64,000 nucleotides of DNA from Streptomyces sp. CB02366 (GTDB lineage Bacteria; Actinomycetota; Actinomycetes; Streptomycetales; Streptomycetaceae), in NCBI RefSeq assembly GCF_001905905.1, contig NZ_LIVT01000006.1, positions 49,702 through 113,701 on the forward strand, given 5' to 3'. Below, in pieces: positions 51,359 through 60,206 of this stretch. Position numbers and translations under genes: made by a program. The notes below the pieces were generated by a model, which did no database searches, was not told where the DNA came from, and saw nothing but the letters and a program-made list of their open reading frames with translations. The stretch's first letter is position 1. Each line of letters opens with the position of its first letter.

Positions 51359-52318
51359 ATGACCGGCTCGCGAGTCGTGGCGCTCGGCCACTACCAGCCC
51401 GCCAAGGTGCTCACCAACCACGACCTGGCGGCCATGGTCGACACGAGCGACGAGTGGATCACCAGTCGGGTCGGCATCAAGACCCGCCACGTGGGCGGCC
51501 CCGACGAGCCGGTGGACGAGATGGCCGCGCACGCCGCGGCCAAGGCGCTGGCCGGGGCCGGGCTCGGGCCCTCGGACATCGACCTGGTCCTCGTCGCCAC
51601 CTCCACCGCGATCGACCGGTCCCCGAGCATGTCCGCCCGGGTCGCCGCCCGGCTCGGCATGGGCTCGCCGGCCGTCATGGACGTCAACGTGGTGTGCTCC
51701 GGCTTCACACACGCCCTGGCCACCGCCGACCACGCGATCCGGGCGGGCGCGGCGACCCGGGCGCTGGTCATCGGCGCCGACAAGATGGCCGACATCGGGG
51801 ACTGGACCGACCGGAGCACCTGCGTCCTGCTCGGCGACGGAGCGGGCGCCGCGGTCGTCACCGCCGACCCGGCCGGCGCCGACGCCCCGGGCGGGCCCGG
51901 CATCGGACCGGTGCTGTGGGGCTCCGTGCCGGAGATGGGCAACGCCGTCCGGATCGAGGGGACGCCGCCGCGCTTCGCGCAGGAGGGCCAGTCCGTCTAC
52001 CGCTGGGCCACCACCCAGCTTCCGCCGATCGCCCGCCGGGTCTGCGAGAAGGCGGGCATCGCGCCGGAGGAGCTGGGCGCGGTCGTCCTGCACCAGGCCA
52101 ACCTGCGGATCATCGAGCCGGTCGCCCGGAAGATCGGCGCGGTCAACGCCGTCATCGCCAAGGACGTGGTGGACTCCGGCAACACCTCCGCCGCCTCCAT
52201 CCCGATGGCCCTGTCCAAGCTCGTCGAACGCGGCGAGGTCGTTTCCGGCGCGCCCGTCCTCCTCTTCGGGTTCGGCGGGAACCTCTCGTACGCGGGCCAG
52301 GTCATCCGCTGCCCCTGA
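51359..52318 (+). CDS. beta-ketoacyl-ACP synthase III-like protein (FabH family)
   Basis: 319 residues from ATG 51359 (GGGAA 5 bases upstream; 51347 also in frame). The Cys-His-Asn triad is complete: Cys in VNVVCSGFTHALATA, His in VLHQANLRII and Asn in DSGNTSAASIPMAL. FabH condenses an acyl-CoA starter with malonyl-ACP to begin fatty acid synthesis. This copy stands alone, outside a fab operon and without an ACP gene, like the extra FabH paralogues of streptomycetes (FabH4 type, from memory), so it may make special starters or act on CoA substrates. Confidence 0.9.
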   Translation: MTGSRVVALGHYQPAKVLTNHDLAAMVDTSDEWITSRVGIKTRHVGGPDEPVDEMAAHAAAKALAGAGLGPSDIDLVLVATSTAIDRSPSMSARVAARLGMGSPAVMDVNVVCSGFTHALATADHAIRAGAATRALVIGADKMADIGDWTDRSTCVLLGDGAGAAVVTADPAGADAPGGPGIGPVLWGSVPEMGNAVRIEGTPPRFAQEGQSVYRWATTQLPPIARRVCEKAGIAPEELGAVVLHQANLRIIEPVARKIGAVNAVIAKDVVDSGNTSAASIPMALSKLVERGEVVSGAPVLLFGFGGNLSYAGQVIRCP

Positions 52319-52359
52319 CGCGCCCGCGCCGCGGGGGCGACCCGAGAGCCCCCGGGCAT

Positions 52360-52436
52360 CTTTGTCCTGAGTGTGGAGAAAGTTGGGGCCGATTCCTGCC
52401 CAACTTCTTCCCCCTCCGGGAAAGCGCTGCTACGTT
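52360..52436 (+). promoter_or_regulatory. ROK gene promoter with upstream block shared with the secreted enzyme gene
   Basis: CTTTGTCCTGA (52360-52370) is followed by AAGTTGGG (52380-52387), which is inverted as CCCAACTT at 52399-52406; extended half-sites read GGARR-AAGTTGGG. A -10-like TACGTT stands at 52431-52436, preceded by GGGAAAGCGCT (52418-52428), a LacI-like core. The block reappears at 59998 with the same spacing to its -10. I infer an operator, most simply of the ROK protein itself. Confidence 0.6.
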
Positions 52437-52483
52437 CCCCCTCGAAAGCCCGACGGACTGGCCGATGTGGCGGGGAGGGACGC

Positions 52484-53674
52484 GTGAGACGCATGACGGC
52501 ACGACCCGCGAACGCGCACCAGGCGCGGCTGCTCCGGCTGTTGCGTGACGGGGGCCCCAACTCCCGCGCGCAACTGGGCGATCAGGTCGAGCTCTCCCGC
52601 TCGAAGCTCGCCGTCGAGGTGGACCGGCTGCTGGAGACCGGCCTGGTGGTGGCCGACGGACTCGCCGCATCGCGCGGCGGGCGCCGCTCGCACAACATCC
52701 GGCTCGCTCCCGAACTGCGCTTCCTCGGCGTCGACATCGGCGCCACCTCGATAGACGTGGCCGTCACCAACGCGGAGCTGGAGGTCCTGGGGCACCTCAA
52801 CCACCCGATGGACGTGCGCGAGGGCCCGGTCGCCGTCTTCGAGCAGGTGCTGTCGCTGGCCGCCAAGCTGCGGGCCTCCGGCCTCGCGGAGGGCTTCGAC
52901 GGCGCGGGCATCGGGGTTCCCGGCCCCGTCCGCTTCCCCGAGGGTGTGCCGGTCGCGCCGCCGATCATGCCCGGCTGGGACGGCTTCCCGGTCCGCGAGG
53001 CGCTCAGCCAGGAGCTGGGCTGCCCGGTCATGGTCGACAACGACGTGAACCTCATGGCGATGGGGGAGCAGCACGCGGGCGTGGCCCGCTCCGTGGGCGA
53101 CTACCTCTGCGTCAAGATCGGTACGGGTATCGGCTGCGGCATCGTCGTGGGCGGCGAGGTCTACCGGGGGACGACCGGGAGCGCCGGGGACATCGGGCAC
53201 ATCCGGGTGGATCCGGACGGCCGGGCCTGCGCCTGCGGCAACAGGGGCTGCCTGGAAGCCCACTTCAGCGGCGCGGCCCTCGCCCGGGACGCGGAGGACG
53301 CCGCCCGGGAGGGCCGCTCACCCGAACTTGCCGCCCGGCTGGAGGCGGCGGGGCGTCTCACCGCCGCCGACGTGGCCGCCGCCGCGGCCGCGGGCGACGC
53401 CGCCGCACTCGACCTGATCCGCGAGGGCGGCAACCGGCTCGGCCAGGTGATCGCGAGCCTGGTCAGCTTCTTCAACCCCGGTCTGGTGGTGATCGGCGGC
53501 GGGGTCACCGGCCTCGGTCACAACCTCCTCGCCAGTGTCCGCACGCAGGTGTACAAGCAGTCCCTGCCTCTGGCCACCGGCAACCTCCCTATCGTGCTGG
53601 GCGAGTTGGGGCCCGCCGCCGGAGTGATCGGCGCGGCCCGGCTCATCAGCGACCACCTCTTCTCACCGGCCTGA
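52484..53674 (+). CDS. ROK-family transcriptional regulator
   Basis: 396 residues. GTG 52484 has GGAGG 5 bases upstream. An N-terminal winged HTH (NAHQARLLRLLRDGGPNSRAQLGDQ, SKLAVEVDRLLETG, about 10-65) precedes the ROK actin-like fold: GVDIGATSIDVAVT (phosphate loop), VDNDVNLMAMGE with the Asp used by ROK kinases, GTGIGCGIVVGGE and the zinc motif CACGNRGCLEAH. Such proteins sense a sugar or sugar derivative and release DNA. It heads the ABC transporter and oxidoreductase cluster and is its likely repressor. Confidence 0.95.
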   Translation: MRRMTARPANAHQARLLRLLRDGGPNSRAQLGDQVELSRSKLAVEVDRLLETGLVVADGLAASRGGRRSHNIRLAPELRFLGVDIGATSIDVAVTNAELEVLGHLNHPMDVREGPVAVFEQVLSLAAKLRASGLAEGFDGAGIGVPGPVRFPEGVPVAPPIMPGWDGFPVREALSQELGCPVMVDNDVNLMAMGEQHAGVARSVGDYLCVKIGTGIGCGIVVGGEVYRGTTGSAGDIGHIRVDPDGRACACGNRGCLEAHFSGAALARDAEDAAREGRSPELAARLEAAGRLTAADVAAAAAAGDAAALDLIREGGNRLGQVIASLVSFFNPGLVVIGGGVTGLGHNLLASVRTQVYKQSLPLATGNLPIVLGELGPAAGVIGAARLISDHLFSPA

Positions 53675-53747
53675 TCCCGGGCCGCACGCACCGCCGCACC
53701 ACCCAGCGCGACCCGCTCAGCCCGTCAGGCCCCGTCCTCATTGGTCA

Positions 53748-53790
53748 GGTACCCGTCAGTCCGGCCCCCGGTTCGTCGGGTACCAGTCAG
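53748..53790 (+). promoter_or_regulatory. repeated GGTACC elements before the ABC operon
   Basis: GGTACCCGTCAG (53748-53759) and GGTACCAGTCAG (53779-53790) are direct repeats with one difference, 31 bp apart (three helical turns). GGTACCCG and CGGGTACC (53748-53755, 53777-53784) also form an 8-bp dyad. They sit 125-170 bases before the ATPase start, in a gap without the 52360-type block, so a second regulator may act on the transporter operon. Confidence 0.5.
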
Positions 53791-53915
53791 CAGCCGTTCG
53801 CGGTGCCGCCGGCTCCACGGCACCTCCAGCCCTGCGCCCTGTCCGCTCACCGGCCCTCCCCGGCCCCACGGCACCGCCCGAGCAGGGGAGACCCCATTCG
53901 CCGAGGGGATTCGTC

Positions 53916-55439
53916 ATGGCACCAGAACCACCCCTGCTCACCATGTCCGGCATCACCAAGCTCTTCCCGGGCGTCCGCGCCCTGGACGGCGTCGACCTGG
54001 AGGTCCAGGCCGGCGAGGTCCACTGCCTCCTCGGCCAGAACGGCGCCGGCAAGTCCACCCTCATCAAGGTGCTCGCCGGAGCCCACCAGCCCGACGGCGG
54101 CGAGATCGCCTGGCGCGGCGGGAAGGTCCGGCTCACGTCCCCGATCGCCGCCATGCGCCTGGGCATCGCGACCATCTACCAGGAACTCGACCTGGTCGAA
54201 GACCTCTCGGTCGCCGAGAACGTCTTCCTCGGCCACGAGCCCACCAGCGCCGGCTTCATCGTCCGTCCCCGGGAGGGGCGCGCCGCCGCGAAAGCGCTGC
54301 TGGCCCGCCTCGGGCACCCGGAGATCGACCCCGCCCGGCGCGTCGGAGACCTCTCCGCCGCCCAGCAGCAGATCGTCTCCATGGCGCGGGCGCTCTCCCA
54401 CGACGTCCGGCTCATCGTGATGGACGAACCCTCCGCCGCCCTCGACCCCGACGAGGTCGGCAACCTCTTCCGCATCGTGGAGGGCCTGACCGCCGACGGG
54501 GTGGCCGTCGTCTACATCTCGCACCGGCTGGAGGAGATCCGCCGGATCGGCGACCGGGTCACCGTCATCAAGGACGGCCGGACCGTCGCCGTGGGACTGC
54601 CCGCCACCGGCACCCCCACCCGCGACATCGTTGCCATGATGACCGGCCGGGACGTGGCCCACGTCTTCCCGCCGCGCCCCGACGAACCGGCCGCCGCCAC
54701 CGCCGAGCCGGTGCTCCGGGTCCAAGGGCTCTCCCGCAAGGGCGAGTTCGCCCCCGTAGACCTGGAACTGCGGCCGGGTGAGATCGTCGGCCTGGCGGGG
54801 CTCGTCGGCTCGGGCCGTTCGGAGATCCTGGAGACGATCTACGGGGCCCGCAAAGCGACCACCGGGACCGTCACCGTCGCCGGCGAACGGCTCCGCCCCG
54901 GCAGCGTCCGGGCAGCCGTCGCCGCGGGCATCGGCCTGGCGCCCGAGGAGCGCAAGGCCCAGGCCCTGCTGTCGACCGAGTCCGTCACCCGCAACGTCTC
55001 CGTCTCCTCCCTCTCCCGCTTCTCCCGGCTCGGCTGGATCGACCGCGCAGGGGAGCGGAAGTCGGCGCGGAGCGCCACCCGTGAGCTGCAGATGCGGCCC
55101 GACAACCCGGACGCCGCCGTCCGCACCCTCTCCGGCGGCAACCAGCAGAAGGCCGTCCTCGCCCGCTGGCTGCTGCGCGGCTGCCGGGTCCTGCTGCTGG
55201 ACGAACCCACCCGCGGCGTCGACGTCGGCGCCCGCGCCGAGCTCTACACCGTGATCCGCCGGCTGGCCGACGAAGGGCTCGCCGTCCTGCTCGTCTCCAG
55301 CGAAGTGCCCGAAGTCCTGGGCCTCGCCGACCGGGTGCTGGTCCTCCGGGAGGGCGAAGTGATCCACACGGCCCCCGCCCGGGAGCTCGACGAGCACCGC
55401 GTACTCGACCTCGTGATGGAAGGGAGCCCGACGCCATGA
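53916..55439 (+). CDS. sugar ABC transporter ATP-binding protein (RbsA/MglA-like)
   Basis: 507 residues with two fused ATPase domains. Domain 1 has Walker A GQNGAGKSTL, signature LSAAQQQIVSMARAL and Walker B LIVMDEPSAALD. Domain 2 has a degenerate Walker A (GLVGSGRSEIL), signature LSGGNQQKAVLARWLL and LLLDEPTRGVDVG, as usual in this family. It powers import of a monosaccharide-like ligand. ATG 53916 follows GAGGGG. The permease gene overlaps its stop by ATGA. Confidence 0.96.
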   Translation: MAPEPPLLTMSGITKLFPGVRALDGVDLEVQAGEVHCLLGQNGAGKSTLIKVLAGAHQPDGGEIAWRGGKVRLTSPIAAMRLGIATIYQELDLVEDLSVAENVFLGHEPTSAGFIVRPREGRAAAKALLARLGHPEIDPARRVGDLSAAQQQIVSMARALSHDVRLIVMDEPSAALDPDEVGNLFRIVEGLTADGVAVVYISHRLEEIRRIGDRVTVIKDGRTVAVGLPATGTPTRDIVAMMTGRDVAHVFPPRPDEPAAATAEPVLRVQGLSRKGEFAPVDLELRPGEIVGLAGLVGSGRSEILETIYGARKATTGTVTVAGERLRPGSVRAAVAAGIGLAPEERKAQALLSTESVTRNVSVSSLSRFSRLGWIDRAGERKSARSATRELQMRPDNPDAAVRTLSGGNQQKAVLARWLLRGCRVLLLDEPTRGVDVGARAELYTVIRRLADEGLAVLLVSSEVPEVLGLADRVLVLREGEVIHTAPARELDEHRVLDLVMEGSPTP

Positions 55440-56488
55440 CACAGCCCGCCCCGTCGGCCCAGCACAACGGGCCGGACAAGGGGGCCGTCGCCGCCCCCTC
55501 CGACACCCCGCCCGCGAAGCCGGGCGGCGGCGCGCCGCCCCTCGGTCTGCGGCTCGACGTCCGGATCCTGTCCCTGCTCGGCGTCCTCGCCGTACTGGTC
55601 CTGGTCGGCGGCGTCACCAAGCCCGACGCCTTCCTGGACACCGGCAACCTCCAGCTGATCCTGACCCAGGCGTCCGTCATCGGCGTCGTCACCGTCGGCA
55701 TGACCTTCGTCATCATCAGCGGCGGCATCGACCTCTCCGTCGGCGCGATGGTCGCCCTCGCCTCGGTATGGGCGACGACCCTGGCCACCCAGGAGTACGG
55801 CTTCGCGGGCATCGCGTTCACCGCGGTGATCGTCGGCCTCGCGGCGGGACTCGTCAACGGCGTCCTCATCGCGTACGGCCGCCTCGTCCCGTTCATCGCG
55901 ACGCTGGCCATGCTGGCGTCGGCCCGCGGGCTCGCCCTCCAGATCACCGACGGCAAGACCCAGATCGTCACCGTCGACTCCGTGCTGGACCTCGGCCTGC
56001 CCGACTCCTACATCCTCGGCATACCGCCGCTGGTCGTCATGTTCGCCGTGGTCACCGTCGTCGGCTGGCTGCTCCTGAACCGGACCACCTTCGGCCGCCG
56101 CACCGTCGCCGTCGGCGGCAACGCGGAGGCCGCCCGGCTCGCCGGGATCGACGTCCGCCGCCAGCGGCTGTACCTGTACCTGCTGTCCGGGCTGTGCTGC
56201 GGCATCGCCGCCTTCATGCTGATCGTGCTCGCCGGCTCCGGCCAGAACACCAACGGCAACCTGTACGAGCTGGACGCCATCGCCGCCGCGATCATCGGCG
56301 GCACCCTGCTCAGCGGCGGCCGGGGCACCATCGTCGGCTCCGTCCTCGGCGTCCTCATCTTCACCACCATCACCAACATCTTCGCCCTCAACAACCTGCA
56401 GACCGACGTCCAGCAGATCGCCAAGGGCGCCATCATCGTCGCCGCCGTCCTCGTCCAGGGCCGCACCATGCGCGGCCGGGAGACCTGA
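55436..56488 (+). CDS. sugar ABC transporter permease (RbsC-like)
   Basis: 350 residues. After a ~35-residue polar N-terminus come about nine hydrophobic helices of the BPD_transp_2 family. The conserved GMTFVIISGGIDLSVGAMVALASV and GLAAGLVNGVLIAYGRLVPFIATLAML segments and the ATPase-coupling region with RLAGIDVRRQRLYLYLLSG are present. It forms the homodimeric channel for the ATPase encoded by the overlapping upstream gene. Confidence 0.95.
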   Translation: MTQPAPSAQHNGPDKGAVAAPSDTPPAKPGGGAPPLGLRLDVRILSLLGVLAVLVLVGGVTKPDAFLDTGNLQLILTQASVIGVVTVGMTFVIISGGIDLSVGAMVALASVWATTLATQEYGFAGIAFTAVIVGLAAGLVNGVLIAYGRLVPFIATLAMLASARGLALQITDGKTQIVTVDSVLDLGLPDSYILGIPPLVVMFAVVTVVGWLLLNRTTFGRRTVAVGGNAEAARLAGIDVRRQRLYLYLLSGLCCGIAAFMLIVLAGSGQNTNGNLYELDAIAAAIIGGTLLSGGRGTIVGSVLGVLIFTTITNIFALNNLQTDVQQIAKGAIIVAAVLVQGRTMRGRET

Positions 56489-56554
56489 CGCCCCCGCGCC
56501 ACCCGTACGCACCCGCACCTCCTACGCACCCACCGGATGAAGGGCCCCACCGCC

Positions 56555-57589
56555 ATGCCAGAAACCAGCCGCAGAGGACTGCTGTTCGGAACCGCCGCCG
56601 TCTCCGCGGGCGCGCTCCTCACCGCCTGCACCAGCAACGAGCCCAAGAAGACCGAGTCCGCCGCCCACAGCGCCCCCGCCGACGACAAGCCCGGCAAGGC
56701 CGTCACCATCGGCTTCGCCGGACCGCAGGCCGACCACGGCTGGCTCAACGCGATCAACGTGAACGCCAAGTCCCGGGCGGAGAGGTACTCCGACGTCACC
56801 CTGGAGACCACCGAGGGCTCCAACGACACCGCCGCCCAGATCGGCCAGGTCAAGACCCTCATCAACAAGAAGGTCGACGTCCTCGTCGTCCTCCCCGCCG
56901 ACGGCAAGGCGCTCACCCAGGTCGGTCTGGAGGCCATGCGGGCGGGCATCCCCGTCGTCAACCTGGACCGCATCTTCGCCTCCCCCCAGGCGTACCGCTG
57001 CTGGGTCGGCGGAGACAACTACGGCATGGGCCTCAACGCCGGGCACTACATCGGCGAGCAGCTCAAGGACAAGCCGAACGCCAAGGTCGTCGAACTCGCC
57101 GGGATCGACAACCTGGAGCTCACCAAGCAGCGCAGCCAGGGCTTCGCCGACGCCCTCAAGAACTACTCCAACATCAAGCTGGTGGCCCGTCAGGCCGCCG
57201 ACTTCACCGTCGAGTCCGGCCAGGCGAAGATGGCCCAACTCCTCCAGGCCCAGAAGCAGTTCGACGCCCTGTGGAACCACGACGACGACCAGGGCGTCGG
57301 CGCGCTGCGCGCCATCGAGCAGGCGGGCCGCGACGAGTTCATCATGGTCGGCGGCGCCGGCGCCAAGTCCGCCATGGACGCCATCAAGGCGGACGACTCC
57401 GTCCTCAAGGCGACCGTCCTCTACCCGCCGACGATGGCCGCCTCCGCCATCGACCTGGCCCGCGCGCTCGGCCAGTCCAAGGGCGTCAGCGGACTCTCCG
57501 AGATGGAGATCCCGACCTCCCTGACCCTGTACTCCGCGGTCGTCACCAAGGACAACATCGACCAGTACCTGCCGACGGGCTTCAACTGA
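56555..57589 (+). CDS. sugar ABC transporter substrate-binding lipoprotein (RbsB-like), Tat-type signal
   Basis: 344 residues from ATG 56555 (AAGGG 9 bases upstream; 56537 also in frame). The signal PETSRRGLLFGTAAVSAGALLTAC has a twin-arginine pair and a lipobox LTAC with Cys25, so it is probably a Tat-exported lipoprotein. The mature part is Peripla_BP_4: TIGFAGPQADHGWLNAI, ADGKALTQVGLEAMRAGIPVV, WVGGDNYGMGLNAGHY and ALWNHDDDQGVGAL. It captures the ligand for the adjacent permease. The family binds pentoses, hexoses, inositol and derivatives. Confidence 0.95.
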   Translation: MPETSRRGLLFGTAAVSAGALLTACTSNEPKKTESAAHSAPADDKPGKAVTIGFAGPQADHGWLNAINVNAKSRAERYSDVTLETTEGSNDTAAQIGQVKTLINKKVDVLVVLPADGKALTQVGLEAMRAGIPVVNLDRIFASPQAYRCWVGGDNYGMGLNAGHYIGEQLKDKPNAKVVELAGIDNLELTKQRSQGFADALKNYSNIKLVARQAADFTVESGQAKMAQLLQAQKQFDALWNHDDDQGVGALRAIEQAGRDEFIMVGGAGAKSAMDAIKADDSVLKATVLYPPTMAASAIDLARALGQSKGVSGLSEMEIPTSLTLYSAVVTKDNIDQYLPTGFN

Positions 57590-57660
57590 CCGGGACTCCG
57601 GGGGAGGCGGCGAGCGCGTCCCCCGGCCCGTCACCGCACACCCACGAGGAGGAAGTCCGC

Positions 57661-58899
57661 ATGGCCCGTAGTCAAGAGACGGAAGCGCACGCCCCGACAA
57701 CGCCGCCCCCGCGACAGGCGCCGGGAACGCTCGGGGTCGGCATGGTCGGTTACGCGTTCATGGGCGCCGCCCACTCCCAGGGGTGGCGCACCGCCGGACA
57801 CGTCTTCGACCTGCCCCTGCGCCCCGCTCTCGCCGCGATCTGCGGACGCGACCGGGCGGCGGTCGACGCCGCCGCCGCCCGGCACGGCTGGGCGGCGGCC
57901 GAGACCGACTGGCGGGCCCTGATCGCCCGGGACGACGTCCACCTGGTCGACATCTGCACCCCCGGGGACAGCCACGCGGAGATCGCCATCGCCGCCCTGG
58001 AGGCGGGCAAGCACGTCCTGTGCGAGAAGCCGCTCGCCAACACCGTCGCCGAGGCGGAGGCCATGGTCCGCGCCGCCGAAGCGGCCGCCGCGCGCGGACA
58101 GACGGCGATCGTCGGGTTCAACTACCGCAAGGTGCCCGCGATCTCCTACGCGCGTCGGCTCATCGCCCAGGGCCGGCTCGGCCCGTTGCGCCATGTGCGG
58201 GCCGCCTACCTCCAGGACTGGCTGGTGGACCCGGCCTCCCCGCTCACCTGGCGGCTCAAGCGCGAGCACGCGGGCTCCGGTGCGCTCGGGGACCTCGGAG
58301 CGCACATCGTCGACCTCGCCCAGTACCTCTCGGGCGAACTGCTCACCGGCGTCTCCGCGGTGGCCGAGACCTTCGTACGGGAACGGCCCCTGCTCGCCGG
58401 GGCGTCGGCCGGGCTCTCCGGCGGCGCGGACGCGGTGGAGCGGGGCGAGGTGACCGTGGACGACGCGGCGATCTTCACCGGCCGCCTCGCCTCCGGCGCG
58501 CTCGCCTCCTTCGAGGCGACCCGGATGGCCGCCGGACGCAAGAACGCCCTGCGCCTGGAGATCAACGGGGAGCTGGGTTCGCTCGCCTTCGACCTGGAGC
58601 GGCTCAACGAACTGTCCTTCCACGACCACACCGAGCCCGCCGCCACCGCGGGTTTCCGCCGCATCCTCGTCACCGAGCCCGAGCACCCCTACCTGGAGGC
58701 GTGGTGGCCGCCGGGCCACGGCCTCGGCTACGAGCACACCTTCGTCCACCAGGCCCGCGACGTGGTCCGCACGATCGCCGAAGGGGCCCCGCCCGTACCG
58801 TCGTTCGCGGACGGCCTCCAGGTGCAGCGGGTGCTCGCCGCCGTCGAGGAGAGCGCCGCCAAGAACTCCGTCCACACTCCGGTCCCGTCCTCGTCCTAG
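57661..58899 (+). CDS. Gfo/Idh/MocA-family NAD(P)-dependent sugar oxidoreductase
   Basis: 412 residues, ATG 57661 behind GAGGAGGAAG. The Rossmann start reads GVGMVGYAFMGAAHSQGW, followed by LVDICTPGDSHAEIAIAALEAGKHVLCEKPLA with the family's Glu-Lys-Pro, then the alpha/beta substrate domain (FNYRKVPAISYARRLIAQGRLG, GDLGAHIVDLAQYL with the catalytic Asp-x3-His). These enzymes oxidise a ring hydroxyl, often at C3. Beside an isomerase/epimerase gene 13 bases on and a DUF1080 protein, C3 oxidation of a glycoside or reduction of a 3-keto product is the likely role. Confidence 0.93.
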   Translation: MARSQETEAHAPTTPPPRQAPGTLGVGMVGYAFMGAAHSQGWRTAGHVFDLPLRPALAAICGRDRAAVDAAAARHGWAAAETDWRALIARDDVHLVDICTPGDSHAEIAIAALEAGKHVLCEKPLANTVAEAEAMVRAAEAAAARGQTAIVGFNYRKVPAISYARRLIAQGRLGPLRHVRAAYLQDWLVDPASPLTWRLKREHAGSGALGDLGAHIVDLAQYLSGELLTGVSAVAETFVRERPLLAGASAGLSGGADAVERGEVTVDDAAIFTGRLASGALASFEATRMAAGRKNALRLEINGELGSLAFDLERLNELSFHDHTEPAATAGFRRILVTEPEHPYLEAWWPPGHGLGYEHTFVHQARDVVRTIAEGAPPVPSFADGLQVQRVLAAVEESAAKNSVHTPVPSSS

Positions 58900-58912
58900 G
58901 AGGCTGCCGCCC

Positions 58913-59917
58913 ATGCCCCGCCCCTTCACCCTCTTCACCGGCCAGTGGGCCGACCTCCCGCTGGAGGAGGTCTGCCGGCACGCCCGGGACTTCGGCTACG
59001 ACGGACTCGAACTCGCCTGCTGGGGAGACCACTTCGAGGTCGACAAGGCGCTGGCCGATCCCGGGTACCTGGACTCCCGGCGCCGGCTGCTCGACGCGTA
59101 CGGGCTGAAGTGCTTCGCGATCTCCAACCACCTGGTCGGCCAGGCCGTCTGCGACCACCCGATCGACGAACGCCACCGGGGCATCGTCCCCGCCCGCATC
59201 TGGGGCGACGGCGAGCCCGAGGGCGTACGGCGGCGCGCGGCGGCCGGGATCGCGGACACCGCCCGGGCCGCCGCCGCCTTCGGGGTGGACACCGTCATCG
59301 GGTTCACCGGCTCCTCGATCTGGCACCTGGTCGCGATGTTCCCGCCCGTCCCGCCGCACATGATCGAGCGCGGCTACGAGGACTTCGCCGAGCGCTGGAA
59401 CCCGATCCTGGACGTCTTCGACGCCGAGGGGGTGCGCTTCGCCCACGAGGTGCACCCGAGCGAGATCGCGTACGACTACTGGACCACCAAGCGCGCGCTG
59501 GAAGCGGTGGACCACCGGCCCGCGTTCGGGCTGAACTTCGACCCGAGCCACTTCGTCTGGCAGGACCTGGACCCGGTGGGGTTCCTCTACGACTTCCGCG
59601 ACCGGATCTACCACGTGGACTGCAAGGAGGCCCGCAAACGCCTGGACGGCCGCAACGGCCGCCTCGGCTCGCACCTGCCCTGGGGCGACCCCCGGCGCGG
59701 CTGGGACTTCGTCTCCGCCGGCCACGGCGACGTGCCGTGGGAGGACGTCTTCCGGATGCTCCGGTCCATCGGCTACGAGGGCCCGGTCTCGGTGGAGTGG
59801 GAGGACGCCGGGATGGACCGGCTGACCGGCGCCCCGGAAGCGCTTGCCAGCCTCAAACGGTTCGACTTCGAGCCGCCCTCGGCCTCTTTCGACGCGGCCT
59901 TCGGCGGCGGCGAGTAA
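58913..59917 (+). CDS. sugar phosphate isomerase/epimerase-family TIM-barrel enzyme
   Basis: 334 residues, AP_endonuc_2 fold. Likely metal ligands occur at barrel strand ends: Glu in RFAHEVHPSEIAYDY, Asp in LNFDPSHFVWQDLD, His in IYHVDCKE and Glu in VSVEWEDAGMD. Members include xylose-isomerase-like epimerases, inosose dehydratase and the 3-keto-glycoside lyases and C-glycoside deglycosidases. Coupling (13-base gap) to a Gfo/Idh/MocA enzyme recurs in levoglucosan and 3-keto-glucoside pathways, where this enzyme does beta-elimination or epimerisation. Last gene before the promoter of the secreted protein. Confidence 0.92.
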   Translation: MPRPFTLFTGQWADLPLEEVCRHARDFGYDGLELACWGDHFEVDKALADPGYLDSRRRLLDAYGLKCFAISNHLVGQAVCDHPIDERHRGIVPARIWGDGEPEGVRRRAAAGIADTARAAAAFGVDTVIGFTGSSIWHLVAMFPPVPPHMIERGYEDFAERWNPILDVFDAEGVRFAHEVHPSEIAYDYWTTKRALEAVDHRPAFGLNFDPSHFVWQDLDPVGFLYDFRDRIYHVDCKEARKRLDGRNGRLGSHLPWGDPRRGWDFVSAGHGDVPWEDVFRMLRSIGYEGPVSVEWEDAGMDRLTGAPEALASLKRFDFEPPSASFDAAFGGGE

Positions 59918-59997
59918 AGGCTCCGCGCACGTCCCGGGGGGTCGGCCGACAGCAGACCCCGCCGCCCCCGGGGCTGCTCCGCCCTGCCCGGAAAACG

Positions 59998-60090
59998 CTT
60001 TGTCCTGACGGAAGAAGAAGTTCGGCCCAGGTGTCGCACAAGGGCTTTCCGTCGAGGACGAACAGGTCTACCGTCCACCACGTGTACACG
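59998..60090 (+). promoter_or_regulatory. promoter of the secreted multidomain enzyme, paralogous to the ROK promoter
   Basis: CTTTGTCCTGA (59998-60008) is identical to 52360-52370, AAGTTCGG (60018-60025) stands at the same offset as AAGTTGGG, and the -10-like TACCGT (60069-60074) lies 71 bp from the block start, as in the ROK promoter; TTTCCG 17 bases before it may be the -35. GGAAAACGCT (59990-59999) overlaps the upstream edge. CGTGTACACG (60081-60090) is a 10-bp palindrome. Confidence 0.6.
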
Positions 60091-60206
60091 ACATGACTCG
60101 CGTCGCCGGGGCCGCTCCCGTCCCCGGCGTCGCACGCGCGGCAGTCCCCGCGCGGCACGGCACGGCTGCACCCGCCCGTACAACCGGCACTCTCCGGAGG
60201 ACCTAC

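Noticed and set aside
48086..52318. Acyl-CoA ligase and lone FabH-like gene as a specialised-metabolite locus
   Set aside because: They are on opposite strands, separated by fdhD, with no ACP or elongation genes.
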